The notes beneath the pieces were generated by a model. That model searched no databases, was not told where the DNA came from, and was given only the letters and a program-made list of their open reading frames with translations. From contig JAILEU010000183.1 in the NCBI GenBank assembly GCA_024697785.1, forward strand, positions 1 through 40,009: a DNA stretch of 40,009 bases. The letters run 5' to 3'. The stretch comes from Bacteroidaceae bacterium. GTDB taxonomy: Bacteria; Bacteroidota; Bacteroidia; Bacteroidales; Bacteroidaceae. Both the position numbers and the translations under genes were made by a program. This document shows positions 17,501 through 24,871 of this stretch, in pieces. Positions within the stretch are counted from its first letter, which is position 1; every line of letters begins with the position of its first letter.

Positions 17501-18916
17501 GCCCACCTGCCACGTCTTGCCGCCGTAGGTGTACTCGAAGGCCACGGCCAGCACCTCGTCGCTCTTCAGCGTGGTGCGCAGCGAGACGTAGCCGAGGGTG
17601 CTGTTGAGCGTGTATTCCGACGAGCTCAGCAGACGGGCGTTGGAGAGCTTCTCGTAGTCGGCGCTGCCGCTGAGGAAGTCGCTGAAGACGGCGCCCACCT
17701 GGTCGATGTCGCGCACGGCGGCATAGTCGTTCACCATCTTGTAGTAGAGGTCGTTGGCGGTGTTCGAGGGCAGGCTGGTGGTGCCCGTCGAGCGCCAGGT
17801 GGGGTTGCTGATGCGGCTGGCCTCGCCCAGGTCGGTGAAGGCGATGACGTTGCGCGGATTGTCGTAGCTGCTCGTCTTGTTCGTGATCCACAGCTCGATG
17901 CGCGTTATCTTGACGCCCGACATGATGGTGGGCAGCTGGGCCATGCTGCGGTCGTAGTTGTCGCGGAAGTAATGGGCCAGGAAGAAGTGGCGGTTCTCGT
18001 CGTAGTCGGCCACGTCAACCTCGAACTCCGTCAGCTGCTTGCCGCCCTTCGAGCTGACGGACGTGGACTGCGACGTCTTCTGCGACACCACCGTCTGCAG
18101 TGACAGCTTGCCGAACTGCAGGTCGGCGCGGATGCCGAACAGCGACGTGCTGCCCGTGATGAGCGAGCTGGTGGTGGGGAAGCTGACGTTGCCCGCCTCC
18201 AGCAGCTTGATGATCTCGTCCTCCTTGCCCTCGTACTTCAGCTTCAGCTTCTGCTTGTCGTAGCTGAAGGTGGACTCGGAGTTGTAGTTCATGTTCATGT
18301 TGATCTTGTCGCCCACCTTGCCGTTGATGCTGAGGTTGATCTTCTCGTCGAAGTCGAAGCCGAAGGTGTTGCGGCTGCGCTGCGGCAGCGTGGGGTTGTC
18401 GATGCTCTTCTGGTTGAAGCCGAACTTCAGTTCCGCCGAGCCCTGCGTCCGTATCTGCACGCCGCCTGGGCCGAAGATCTTCTCCGCCGGACCCAGGTCG
18501 AAGTGCATGTCCGAGAAGTCGAACTTCTCCTTCTTGCCCTCTTTCTCGAACTCCTCCTCGTTCCTGGCGCGGAAGTAGGCGTCGAGGCTGCGCTTCATGC
18601 TCCATTGTTGGTACTCCTCAGGCGTCATCAGCAGCGGCACGCTCAGGTACGAGTCGCCGATCTTCGTGCCGATGAGGTAGGTGTGCGTCTTCTCGTCATA
18701 GACGGTCTCCGTCTTCAGGTTCTCGGGCGTCGCGAGGTCGGCAGCCTTCTTCTTCAGGTCGTCCTCGTCCTCGGGCGCCGTCTTCGACACCTCGAACCGC
18801 GGCTTCACCTCCACCGTGTCGTCGGGCATGATAACAGCCGAAACGCTCCCTTTAGCCGAGAGCGTCGCACTGCACAACAGCAGCACCAGAAACCACAGAT
18901 GACGAAAACCTTTCAA
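11540..18916 (-). CDS. sprA: SprA/Sov, type IX secretion outer-membrane translocon
   Basis: The 2458-residue length is close to Flavobacterium SprA (about 2400). Signal peptide about 1-21 (MKGFRHLWFLVLLLCSATLSA). Conserved SprA phrases include FGPGGVQIRTQGSAELKFGF and INLSINGKVGDKINMNMNYN. A second SprA-like block starts near the middle, and the protein ends in a beta-strand (NDFGVSLKFSLTK). SprA forms the giant single-chain barrel through which T9SS cargo crosses the outer membrane. The GH43 and GH5 proteins in this window carry candidate cargo signals. Around residues 1880-1920 lies an Ala/Thr/Arg/Lys-rich low-complexity stretch (SSARRTTTAAATAGRKTPVQ) that looks like a tolerated loop. No other T9SS component is encoded nearby. 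A 4.2-kb open frame antisense to it (13016-17176) is a codon-bias shadow. Confidence 0.95.
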   Translation of the reverse strand: MKGFRHLWFLVLLLCSATLSAKGSVSAVIMPDDTVEVKPRFEVSKTAPEDEDDLKKKAADLATPENLKTETVYDEKTHTYLIGTKIGDSYLSVPLLMTPEEYQQWSMKRSLDAYFRARNEEEFEKEGKKEKFDFSDMHFDLGPAEKIFGPGGVQIRTQGSAELKFGFNQKSIDNPTLPQRSRNTFGFDFDEKINLSINGKVGDKINMNMNYNSESTFSYDKQKLKLKYEGKEDEIIKLLEAGNVSFPTTSSLITGSTSLFGIRADLQFGKLSLQTVVSQKTSQSTSVSSKGGKQLTEFEVDVADYDENRHFFLAHYFRDNYDRSMAQLPTIMSGVKITRIELWITNKTSSYDNPRNVIAFTDLGEASRISNPTWRSTGTTSLPSNTANDLYYKMVNDYAAVRDIDQVGAVFSDFLSGSADYEKLSNARLLSSSEYTLNSTLGYVSLRTTLKSDEVLAVAFEYTYGGKTWQVGEFAADQKESGKALYVKLLKSNSMSPSNGTWDLMMKNIYSIGAKSLSSTDFRLNIEYESDSTGTNLIYLPEAGLKDRTLLQLAGLDRLDNKQNANPNGFFDYVEGYTVQSSTGRIIFPVVEPFGSWLRKVIGNDAVADKYVFEELYDSTKTTAKQIAEKNKFLLTGEYTGTGGSSVISLGAYNVPRGSVKVTAGGVTLTENSDYTVDYTQGEVTIINQSIIDAGTAINVSMESNTAYNMQRKTMLGMNWGYDFTKDFKLGGTLMYLNEKPLTSKVGMGEEPLKNTLWGLNMAWKRESQLLTNILDYIPGLHVTQPSSINFTAEFAQLIAGVSDMVQGSASYIDDFESSERDIKLNTPSSWMLASIPSSMPYASLTNDLRTGMDRALFNWYTIDPLFTRRNSSLTPAHLKSDLEQLSNHYVREVYERELYPNKESTYGESSTLNILNLAYYPDERGPYNLDTDLTPDGKLRDPARRWGGIMRQLSTTDFETSNIEYIEFWMMDPFIYNPEAAGGDFYINLGEVSEDILKDGKKFYENGMTAAVNTTDSINYVETVWGRVPKALSLVYAFDNNSAARDRQDVGLNGLTSDEERSFPTYAEWLNAVKGKVSAEAFAEFEADPAGDTFHHYRGSDYDARELSILERYKRYNGTEGNSISTDNDTYDKSAKTTPDVEDINLDYTLDEYEKYFEYHVSLRPADMVVGRNHITDVRTVKTKLRNNNFESIQWYKFRVPIDNYEQVFGSIRDFTSIRFMRLYMTGFTEPVIVRLASLSLISGTWRNYKQPIYSANNASPRVSGSMVVSSVNIEENGDRTPINYVMPPGITRILDPNQPQLRQDNEQAMSLQVIGLEPNEARAVYKKDNKDLRKYEHIQMFVHAEQLVDSDLPLEDDQISVFIRLGSDYKSNYYEYEIPLQVTPPGYYDDTTTGRRGIWPESNMLDIDFSKFTELKRLRNMEANVNPAVTKTTLYSAYDDAHPKNRISVIGNPTIGKVKTVMIGVRNNSRSTRSAEVWVNELRLTGFRNQGGWAAQSALNVQLSDVGSVNVSGHAETAGFGGLEQSVSQRRDDDFYQYAFTTNFNLGRFFPEKLKVSMPLYYSVSQEKTSPLYSPFDTDLYLDDMMETLADHHERDSLLRIANEVVTSRNLSLSNVKVGITSKTPMPYDPSNFTFGFSRSTKDNGGNTIDYQHNLTWHAQAAYAYAPTLKPWTPFKKLKSKSKWLDILREFSLSPLPQSLTLSTDMNRIYYEQQMRDLEGSYGSGGIPVNFSQEFLWNRKMTLRWDITNNFKTNFASGTNAEIEEPYAPVNRALYPDEYTLWKDSVRHSIAQMGRPLTYQQTFSATYQLPLSKLPILDWLKADAGYNSSYNWKRGATLQGGGSYGDNIANQRSVTLNGSVNLETLYNKVPFLKDANKRFASSGASSARRTTTAAATAGRKTPVQKPEPKTKKYTADFDLVPDSTYEVKHGQKTRRPEVSFRTKEGRAYRLRYKVVDENTIRFTAHDSTSVKLSVVPGPELSELGWYKAAQYGARGLMMVRNASFTYKNTYSMAIPGFMPAMGGLLGQSTLGPGAAPGWDFAFGLIGDDYLQRASDRGWLLRNDSVAYSSASSAVEELQVKVTVEPVRDFKVDVNGNWSKNNSRTVQFMYAGMPETRTGQFTMTTVTLGSAFEPRRSADGYRSAWFDRFVESLAAMQRRVEAQYAGAPYPAQSSLAGSTFDPANGSVSTFSPDVMIPAFLATYSGRSAEGSSLTLFPSMLSMLPNWRVTYGGLSKLEFFQKYFKSVNINHSYKSVYSVGSFGTYSSYMAYMNGLGFIEDVTTGNPIPSSMFDISAVSINEQFAPLIGIDVTTPNNLTAKLEYKKSRVLNLSLTAVQLVETCSDDIVVGMGYKVVGLKMLGARPGTGRSRVSNDLNLRADFSLRDQSALCRSVQELTTQATSGNKAVKVSLSADYAYSKMLTLNAYFDHQTNIPVVSASAYPTSTNDFGVSLKFSLTK

Positions 18917-19199
18917 GACAATCTTTTTTTCAACTACGAATTATACGAATTTGAACTAGTTAAGAATTAAGAGTTAAGAGTTAAGAAAAAGTGTTTTGGA
19001 AAAGAAGGCAACATGCATTACATTTGTCTGAACTCCCGAACCGATGGAGCAGCGAGAGCAGAGTCAAACTGGTTTGGACTCTGCCGAGTCGCGACAGAGG
19101 AAGAGCGAAGCTCAACTCCTGCACTCCTGAACTCCAAATCATAAAATCGTCCAATCGTAAATAAACAGTAAATCGTAAATTGTCAAATAGTAAATAAAG
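18917..19199. repeat. Repeat-filled gap upstream of sprA
   Basis: No gene is seen. In order: GTTAAGA units (18959-18986), a covarying-hairpin element (19046-19095), AACTCCTGCACTCCTGAACTCC (about 19112-19134), and AAATCGTAAAT-like units to 19195. The last two types repeat the order found at 4356-4480 before the GH43 gene. No convincing -7 box for sprA was identified. Confidence 0.7.
19046..19095 (+). repeat. Covarying-hairpin element, copy A
   Basis: Conserved flanks GGAGCAGCGAG and CCGAGTCGCGAC enclose a copy-specific stem, GCAGAGTcAAAC pairing with GTTTggACTCTGC. Related copies are at 20836-20880, 34741-34787, 34811-34857 and 37923-37968. Confidence 0.8.
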
Positions 19200-19751
19200 T
19201 CACTCTTCTTCGAAATCAATCTTGATGAGTCCGAAAACGGAGTAGTTGATCATGTCCATGTAGTTGGCGTCGATGCCCTCGGACACGAGCGTCCGTCCAC
19301 CGTTTCCCTCTATCTCTTTGGTGCGGTTGAGCTTCATGAGGATGAGGTCGGTGTAGGAGCTGATGCGCATTTCGCGCCAGGCCTCGCCATAGTCGTGATT
19401 CTTGGCCTTCATCAGCTCAAGCGCCTGCCGGGCAAAGCGGTCGTACTCGGCCAGCGCCTCGTCGGGCGTCATGTCGCATTGGTCGGCAACGCCATGTGCC
19501 AGCTGGATGAGGCCGATGATTCCATAGTTGACAATACCGATGAACTCTGGCCGTATGCCTTCGTCCACCATCGCCACGCCCGTCGTCTCGAGGGTACGGA
19601 TGCGGCGGGCCTTGATGTATATCTGGTCCGTCACCGAGGGGATGCGGAGGATGCGCCACGCAGCGCCGTAGTCACGCAGCTTCTTGGCAAAAAGGTCGCG
19701 ACACCGCCCGATGATGGTCTCAAATTGTTCGTTCGTTTCATTTGAGTTCAT
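19200..19751 (-). CDS. DUF1599 family protein (nucleotide modification-associated domain 1)
   Basis: This 183-residue cytoplasmic protein is built from two copies of one motif. CRDLFAKKLRDYGAAWRILR with GIVNYGIIGLIQL (about 16-84) is echoed by ALELMKAKNHDYGEAWREMR with DMINYSVFGLIKI (about 110-180). The DYGxAWR and (V/I)NY(G/S) repeats are typical of DUF1599, a Bacteroidetes family that has been linked by genome context to modified nucleotides. No enzymatic role is proven. It lies 40 bp downstream of the M23 peptidase gene on the same strand and could share its transcript. Confidence 0.8.
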   Translation of the reverse strand: MNSNETNEQFETIIGRCRDLFAKKLRDYGAAWRILRIPSVTDQIYIKARRIRTLETTGVAMVDEGIRPEFIGIVNYGIIGLIQLAHGVADQCDMTPDEALAEYDRFARQALELMKAKNHDYGEAWREMRISSYTDLILMKLNRTKEIEGNGGRTLVSEGIDANYMDMINYSVFGLIKIDFEEE

Positions 19752-19791
19752 AGTTCACAATTCATAGATATCGTTATCGTTAACGTTGTTG

Positions 19792-20661
19792 TTATCTGAT
19801 TCTGAGCGTCTGCCCTGGACGGATAATGGAGTTTTGGGTGATTTTGTTCAGCTTGCAGATGTTCTTCACCGTTGTGCCGTTGCGTCTAGCTATGGCCGAC
19901 AGCGTGTCGCCCTGCCGCACCTTCACATACGAGGCGCTGCTCTGGGCGGCTTTGGCGGCAGCTTTCTTCCGCAGCACATAGCTCTCGCCGGTCGAGCGCC
20001 CATTGGGGAAATCAAACATCAGGGCGGGATCGAGCGCCAGGCCCAGCAGCCGGGTTTCGAAATGCAGATGACAGCCTGTAGCCCGTCCTGTCCTGCCGCC
20101 AAGACCGATAGGTTCTCCGGCCCGCACCAGTTGGTCTTCGTGTACCAAAGCTGCCGACAGATGGCCGTAGAGCGTCTCCAGTCCGTTTTCGTGACGGATG
20201 ATAACGTAGTTGCCCCACCCCCGTCGGTTGAAGGTTCGCGTGCGCACCTTGCCGTCGAAGGCCGCACGGATGGTGTCGCCCAGGTCCACCTTCAGGTCGA
20301 GACCATAGTGCATGCGGCGACGCCGGGGACGAAAGCCGAAGATGTCGTTGACCCGGGTGGAGGGAGTGGGCATGCAGTAGCCGCGCAGATCGATTTTGAA
20401 CGAGTCAGGAACTTCCAGCCCGGGATAGCTGAAGGCGGTGCCAGCAGTCCAAATGTCATGATAGAGGTCGTGAGCAGGGTTGTCGGACAGCGGCATGGGA
20501 CCGTTGAAATTGTAGGCAGAGATGTCGAAGGCCTCCACGATGGTCATGGGTATGTCGGGTTCCATCGTCTTAGGCTGCGCATCCTGGGCCACAACCTTGC
20601 CGCCCAAACCCGTCAGCCATAGCGCTATGGCACAGGTCAGAAATCGTATGTTACTGTGCAT
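19792..20661 (-). CDS. M23 metallopeptidase with C-terminal LysM
   Basis: This is a 289-residue exported cell-wall hydrolase. The signal peptide is MHSNIRFLTCAIALWLTGLGGKVVAQ. The M23 (LytM) domain shows HYGLD (H118, D122), GHLS near 166, and HLHFE (H198, H200), the full zinc and catalytic set. Residues about 245-289 form a LysM peptidoglycan-binding module (VRQGDTLSAIARRNGTT...IIRPGQTLRIR). With all catalytic residues present it is likely an active endopeptidase cutting peptide cross-links in the periplasm. An in-frame ATG at 20703 is rejected as the start because the -7 box at 20690-20697 would lie inside that longer frame. DUF1599 follows after 40 bp. Confidence 0.9.
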   Translation of the reverse strand: MHSNIRFLTCAIALWLTGLGGKVVAQDAQPKTMEPDIPMTIVEAFDISAYNFNGPMPLSDNPAHDLYHDIWTAGTAFSYPGLEVPDSFKIDLRGYCMPTPSTRVNDIFGFRPRRRRMHYGLDLKVDLGDTIRAAFDGKVRTRTFNRRGWGNYVIIRHENGLETLYGHLSAALVHEDQLVRAGEPIGLGGRTGRATGCHLHFETRLLGLALDPALMFDFPNGRSTGESYVLRKKAAAKAAQSSASYVKVRQGDTLSAIARRNGTTVKNICKLNKITQNSIIRPGQTLRIR

Positions 20662-20960
20662 TAAAGTCAACTTTTTCCGTAATAACGGGCAAAGATAGTG
20701 CAAGCCGAACGAAAAAGCAAATTTATTTGCATTTTTCTGAGGCGCAGCCTATCTAAAAGCCACGAAGTGGATTAAAGATAGTGCAAGCCGAACGAAAAAG
20801 CAAATTTATTTGCATTTTTAACTTCGTTTTCGTCCGTCGCGACTCGGCAGAGCAAAAGTTTGCTTTGCACTCGCTGCTCCGTCCGTTCTGAGGCGAAGCC
20901 TATCTAAAAGCCACGAAGTGGATTAAAGATAGTGCAAGCCGAACGAAAAAGCAAGAAAAA
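20662..20960 (-). promoter_or_regulatory. Three promoter-like modules upstream of the M23 gene
   Basis: Read on the minus strand, the pattern TTTGC-TTTTTCGTTCGGC-TTGCAC-TATCTTT occurs at about 20690-20735 (box TATCTTTG), 20773-20820 (TATCTTTA) and 20924-20954 (TATCTTTA, upstream half degraded). Segments 20737-20803 and 20888-20954 (67 bp) differ at one base. The palindrome GCAAATAAATTTGC holds the -33 TTTG, 20 bp from the -7 box. Only the gene-proximal copy has the canonical final G. Confidence 0.7.
20836..20880 (-). repeat. Covarying-hairpin element, copy B
   Basis: Flanks GTCGCGACTCGG and CTCGCTGCTCC are the reverse complement of those in copy A. The stem is GCAGAGCAAA with TTTGCTTTGC, including one G-T pair. 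It lies between the second and third promoter modules. Confidence 0.75.
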
Positions 20961-21033
20961 CACCTTTTTTTTGAACTTTTCCGAGCGTGAGCATTTTAGA
21001 CCGAAGGTCAAGCCGAGCGAAAAAGCAAATAAA

Positions 21034-21065
21034 TTTGGATTTGTCAATAGCGCTCCTTATCTTTG
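21034..21065 (+). promoter_or_regulatory. Promoter of the GH5 gene
   Basis: TTTG at 21034-21037 and TATCTTTG at 21058-21065 are 20 bp apart. Upstream is the same AAGCAAATAAATTTG module seen before the M23 and cca genes, here facing right. Confidence 0.7.
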
Positions 21066-21122
21066 CCATGAAAAACTTATTTGCTCATATATTCATAGGT
21101 AATAACAATCTCAAGTACAAGC

Positions 21123-23213
21123 ATGACGAAACGAACCATCATCGCCCTCGGGATAGCCACGCTGATGGCTGTTGCCAGCTGGGCACAGGGCGTCAAACCG
21201 CTACCCACCCTCCATGTGGAAGGCCGTTGGCTGGTAGACCAGCACGGCAACCACGTCGTTCTCCACGGCGTCATGGACACCCCCAACGCCTGGTTCAATA
21301 ATGGGCGCTGGGGATGGAACTACGACACCGACGGCCGAAACCGCTGCATCAACTACTTCGAGAAACTCTTCGCTGGACTCGAAGAGGCCAAGTGCGACGT
21401 CTTCCGCCTACACCTCGACCCCGCCTGGACCAACGACCCCAACAAGCAGAGCGACGGCAAGGAGAGCGGCGAAGCCGACATCTCGCGCTTCAGCCTGACA
21501 CGCCTCAAGAGCTACCTCCGCACCCTCTACTTCCCCATCGCCCGCCGTGCCATGAACCACGGCATGTACGTCGTCGTGCGTCCACCAGGCGTCTGCCCGG
21601 GCAACCTGAAAGTGGGCGACTACTATCAGGACTACCTCATGACCGTGTGGGACACTTTTACGAAGAACGACTCCATCCTGCGCTACCCGGGACAGATCAG
21701 CATCGAGCTCGCCAACGAACCCGTGTCGCTCAAAAACGCCCAGGGCGAGGACGACCCTCGAGCCCTGCACGACTACTTCCAGCCTATCGTGGACCGCATC
21801 CGCGCCAACGGTTTCACCGGCATCATCTGGGTGCCCGGCACCGGCTGGCAGGCTAACTACAGCAGCTATGCCGTACACCCCATCGAGGGCTACAACATCG
21901 GCTATGCCGTGCACGACTACTGCGGCTGGTACGGCTGTAGCGACGACACCCCTGACCCCGCCAACAAAATACGCCAGTTCCACAATCAGGTGCCCGTCGT
22001 CGATGCCGCCCCCGTCATCATCACCGAGGTTGACTGGAGCCCCAAGAAAGAGGGCACGGGCCACTATAACGAACACGGCGATTGGGTCGAGTCCAACTGG
22101 GGCACCTGGGCTACGGGCAGCACCTCCAAGTGGGGCAAGGCCTACAAAGCCCTCCTCGACCACTACGGCAACATCTCCATGACCCTCTCAGGAACCTCGT
22201 GCCTCATCGATGTCGACACGCTCATCAACACGAAACGCGTCGTCCCCGCCTTCGACGGTTACCCCGAAGCCTGCGGCAAAGCCTGCATGGACTGGTACGC
22301 CGAGTACTGGCAGACCGATTGGCCCCATGCCGACGACGAGCCTCAGGACGAGAGTCCCGAGCACCTGACCGCCACCCTCCTCACCGCCTCCACCGAGACG
22401 GCAGAACTGATGGTCGGGGGCAGCACCGTCGTTCCCCTCACCGCCACCTACGCCGACGGCCATCAGCGCGAGGTCACCGGTCTGGCCACCTTCAGCAGCA
22501 ACGCCCCCGACATCGTCGATGTCCGCGGAGGCTCCTTCCTCGTGGCCCTCAGCGAGGGCAACGCCCGCATCAGCGCCACCTACACCGACCCGGTGGGCAA
22601 CGAGCTGAAGCAGACGATCGGCGTGCGGTCTACCTTCTTCCCCTTCGGAGCCGACCACATCAACACCTCCCTCTTCGCCAACGGCACCTACGACGAGCAG
22701 ACCCACACCTTCCGCCCTGGACAATGGGGACAGATGGGTTGGGAATACGCTGCCGGAGCCGACATGTCGGGTTACAAATACCTTGTTATCAAGCTCGGCG
22801 CCACCAGCAGCAGCTCGCACCTCAACATCTTCACCTCGGGCAGCATCTGGGGCGAGTGCCACTCCACGGCCGACTTCGGGCAGAAACGTCAGATTATCGT
22901 CAACCTACAGACCGCCAAGTACACCAACGACACCGCCAAGAAGGGCCAGCCCCTCGACACGCATGGCATCCGCATCGTCGCCTTCTGGGGCACCGGTAGC
23001 CAGTCCATCAAGGTCACCGACATCTATCTGACCAACAACGACGACTACTCCCCCACCTCCGTCATCACCCCGATGATCGGCGAGGAAGATGACAGTCCCT
23101 TCGCAGAAGAAACACCCGACGCTCTTCTATACGACCTTCAGGGCCGCCCTCAGCTTCAGACCGCCAGCCCCGGCATCTACATCCACAAAGGCCGGAAAAT
23201 ACGTGGAAGGTAA
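21123..23213 (+). CDS. Secreted GH5 glycosidase with Ig-like and carbohydrate-binding-like domains
   Basis: This is a 696-residue exported enzyme. Signal peptide about 1-22 (MTKRTIIALGIATLMAVASWAQ). The GH5-type (beta/alpha)8 catalytic domain spans about 25-400, with acid/base Glu199 in ELANEP and nucleophile Glu302 in IITEVDW. A bacterial Ig-like (BIG2) domain covers about 420-490, a jelly-roll region resembling a carbohydrate-binding module about 500-645 (GWEYAAGADMSGYKYLVIKL), and the tail YDLQGRPQLQTASPGIYIHKGRK resembles a type IX secretion sorting end. GH5 enzymes act on cellulose, mannan, xyloglucan or related beta-glycans; the subfamily was not determined. An ATG at 21068 nearer the promoter is in another frame, so the leader is about 50 nt. 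Confidence 0.85.
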   Translation: MTKRTIIALGIATLMAVASWAQGVKPLPTLHVEGRWLVDQHGNHVVLHGVMDTPNAWFNNGRWGWNYDTDGRNRCINYFEKLFAGLEEAKCDVFRLHLDPAWTNDPNKQSDGKESGEADISRFSLTRLKSYLRTLYFPIARRAMNHGMYVVVRPPGVCPGNLKVGDYYQDYLMTVWDTFTKNDSILRYPGQISIELANEPVSLKNAQGEDDPRALHDYFQPIVDRIRANGFTGIIWVPGTGWQANYSSYAVHPIEGYNIGYAVHDYCGWYGCSDDTPDPANKIRQFHNQVPVVDAAPVIITEVDWSPKKEGTGHYNEHGDWVESNWGTWATGSTSKWGKAYKALLDHYGNISMTLSGTSCLIDVDTLINTKRVVPAFDGYPEACGKACMDWYAEYWQTDWPHADDEPQDESPEHLTATLLTASTETAELMVGGSTVVPLTATYADGHQREVTGLATFSSNAPDIVDVRGGSFLVALSEGNARISATYTDPVGNELKQTIGVRSTFFPFGADHINTSLFANGTYDEQTHTFRPGQWGQMGWEYAAGADMSGYKYLVIKLGATSSSSHLNIFTSGSIWGECHSTADFGQKRQIIVNLQTAKYTNDTAKKGQPLDTHGIRIVAFWGTGSQSIKVTDIYLTNNDDYSPTSVITPMIGEEDDSPFAEETPDALLYDLQGRPQLQTASPGIYIHKGRKIRGR

Positions 23214-23392
23214 AGGGGGTTTAGGTACTCACGCTCGGAAAAATCCAAATAGATTTGTTTTTTCTCTCGCTTACTTGTACCTTTAATCCCCCTATGGGGG
23301 CTTTTAGATAGGGGTCGCCTCGGATAATTGCAAATAAATTTGCATTATCGCTCGGCTCACCCTATCTTTGCACATTCAAACGAAAAGGTCGG
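23214..23392 (+). promoter_or_regulatory. Promoter region of cca, with a degenerate second module
   Basis: TTTG (23339-23342) and TATCTTTG (23363-23370) are 20 bp apart, preceded by CTCGGATAATTGCAAATAAA. About 85 bp upstream a degraded version of the same module is visible (CTCGGAAAAATCCAAATAGA at 23235-23254). Between them is a small hairpin, CCCCCTATGGGGG. Confidence 0.65.
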
Positions 23393-24832
23393 ATGCAAAA
23401 GCTGACACAAGAGGATTTGGTGAGGGCACTGGACAAGCGGGTGTTCCACATGATTGGCGAGACGGCCGACGAGCTGGGCATGCCCTGTTATGTTGTAGGG
23501 GGATGGGTGCGAGACCTTTTCCTCGAACGTCCCTCGACAGATATTGATGTGGTGGTCGTGGGCAGCGGCATCGCTCTTGCCGAAGCCCTTCGGAAACGAT
23601 GCGGACGGGGTGCTCACGTCAGCGTGTTCCGCAACTTCGGCACAGCACAGCTGAAGTGGCACGGCATGGAAGTGGAGTTCGTGGGAGCCCGCAAGGAGTC
23701 GTACAGCCACGACAGCCGCAAGCCCATCGTCGAAGACGGCACGCTGGAGGACGACCAGAACCGGCGCGACTTCACCATCAACGCTATGGCTATCTGCCTG
23801 AATGCCGACCGCTTCGGAGAACTTGTCGACCCTTTCGAAGGCCTGTACGACCTTGAGGACCGCCTCATACGCACACCCCTCGACCCTGACATCACCTTCA
23901 GCGACGACCCCCTGCGCATGATGCGATGCATACGGTTTGCCACACAGCTGAACTTCTATATCGACGACGAGACGTTCGATGCGCTGGAACGCAACAAAGA
24001 GCGCATCAGCATCATATCGAAAGAGCGCATCAGCGAGGAACTGAACAAAATCATTGCCTCGCCGGTGCCCTCGAAGGGTTTTGTGGAGTTGGACCGCTGC
24101 GGGCTGCTGCCGCTGGTATTTCCCGAGCTGGCTGCGCTGAGCGGCGTTGAGCAGGTGAACGGACGCAAGCACAAGGATAATTTCTACCACACGCTGGAGG
24201 TGCTCGACAACGTGGCCCGCGCGTCAGACAACCTGTGGCTGCGCTGGGCGGCGTTGCTACACGACATCGGCAAGCCACGCACCAAGCGCTGGGATGCCAA
24301 ACTGGGGTGGACGTTCCACAACCACGACTATGTAGGCGAACGGATGGTGCCGGGCATCTTCCGCACCATGAAGCTGCCCTTGAACGAGAAGATGAAGTAT
24401 GTGCAGAAGCTCGTCGGCCTTCACATGCGCCCCATCGCCATTGCCGACGAGGTGGTGACAGACAGCGCCGTCAGACGCCTGCTGTTCGAGGCGGGCGACG
24501 ACATTGATGACCTGATGCTGTTGTGCGACGCAGACATCACGTCGAAGAACGAAGAGAAGAAACAACGATTCCGCGACAACTTCCGCCTGGTGCGCCAGAA
24601 GCTGAAGGACCTTGAGGAGCGCGACCGCATCCGCAACTTCCAGCCGCCCGTGGACGGCGTGGAGATTATGGATGTGTTCGGCCTCGAGCCTTGTGCCGAG
24701 GTTGGCACGCTGAAAGCAGCCATCAAGGACGCCATCCTTGACGGCATCATCCCCAACGACCACGACGCCGCCTACGACTACCTGCTTCAGAAAGCCGCAG
24801 AAGTAGGGCTAAAGCCAGTAGAGAAAAAATGA
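23393..24832 (+). CDS. cca: CCA-adding tRNA nucleotidyltransferase with HD domain
   Basis: This 479-residue cytoplasmic enzyme adds or repairs the 3' CCA of tRNAs. The class II nucleotidyltransferase signature is intact: GGWVRD (36-41), metal-binding Asp50 and Asp52 in DIDVVV, and RRDFTINAMA near 125. The RNA-binding neck follows (DDPLRMMRCIRFATQLNFYI). An HD domain is present, with LLHDIGK at H290-D291 and a further His in LHMRP near 345. Bacteroidetes commonly encode this HD-fused form. The strong promoter just upstream fits a housekeeping gene. The permease gene follows after 39 bp. Confidence 0.93.
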   Translation: MQKLTQEDLVRALDKRVFHMIGETADELGMPCYVVGGWVRDLFLERPSTDIDVVVVGSGIALAEALRKRCGRGAHVSVFRNFGTAQLKWHGMEVEFVGARKESYSHDSRKPIVEDGTLEDDQNRRDFTINAMAICLNADRFGELVDPFEGLYDLEDRLIRTPLDPDITFSDDPLRMMRCIRFATQLNFYIDDETFDALERNKERISIISKERISEELNKIIASPVPSKGFVELDRCGLLPLVFPELAALSGVEQVNGRKHKDNFYHTLEVLDNVARASDNLWLRWAALLHDIGKPRTKRWDAKLGWTFHNHDYVGERMVPGIFRTMKLPLNEKMKYVQKLVGLHMRPIAIADEVVTDSAVRRLLFEAGDDIDDLMLLCDADITSKNEEKKQRFRDNFRLVRQKLKDLEERDRIRNFQPPVDGVEIMDVFGLEPCAEVGTLKAAIKDAILDGIIPNDHDAAYDYLLQKAAEVGLKPVEKK

Positions 24833-24871
24833 GAAACCGAAAAATGTCAAAATTGTAAATAATTTCAAATT

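Noticed and set aside
20662-20703. A longer M23 protein starting at the ATG at 20703.
   Set aside because: It would start upstream of the likely transcription start and add a non-signal-like leader before a good signal peptide.
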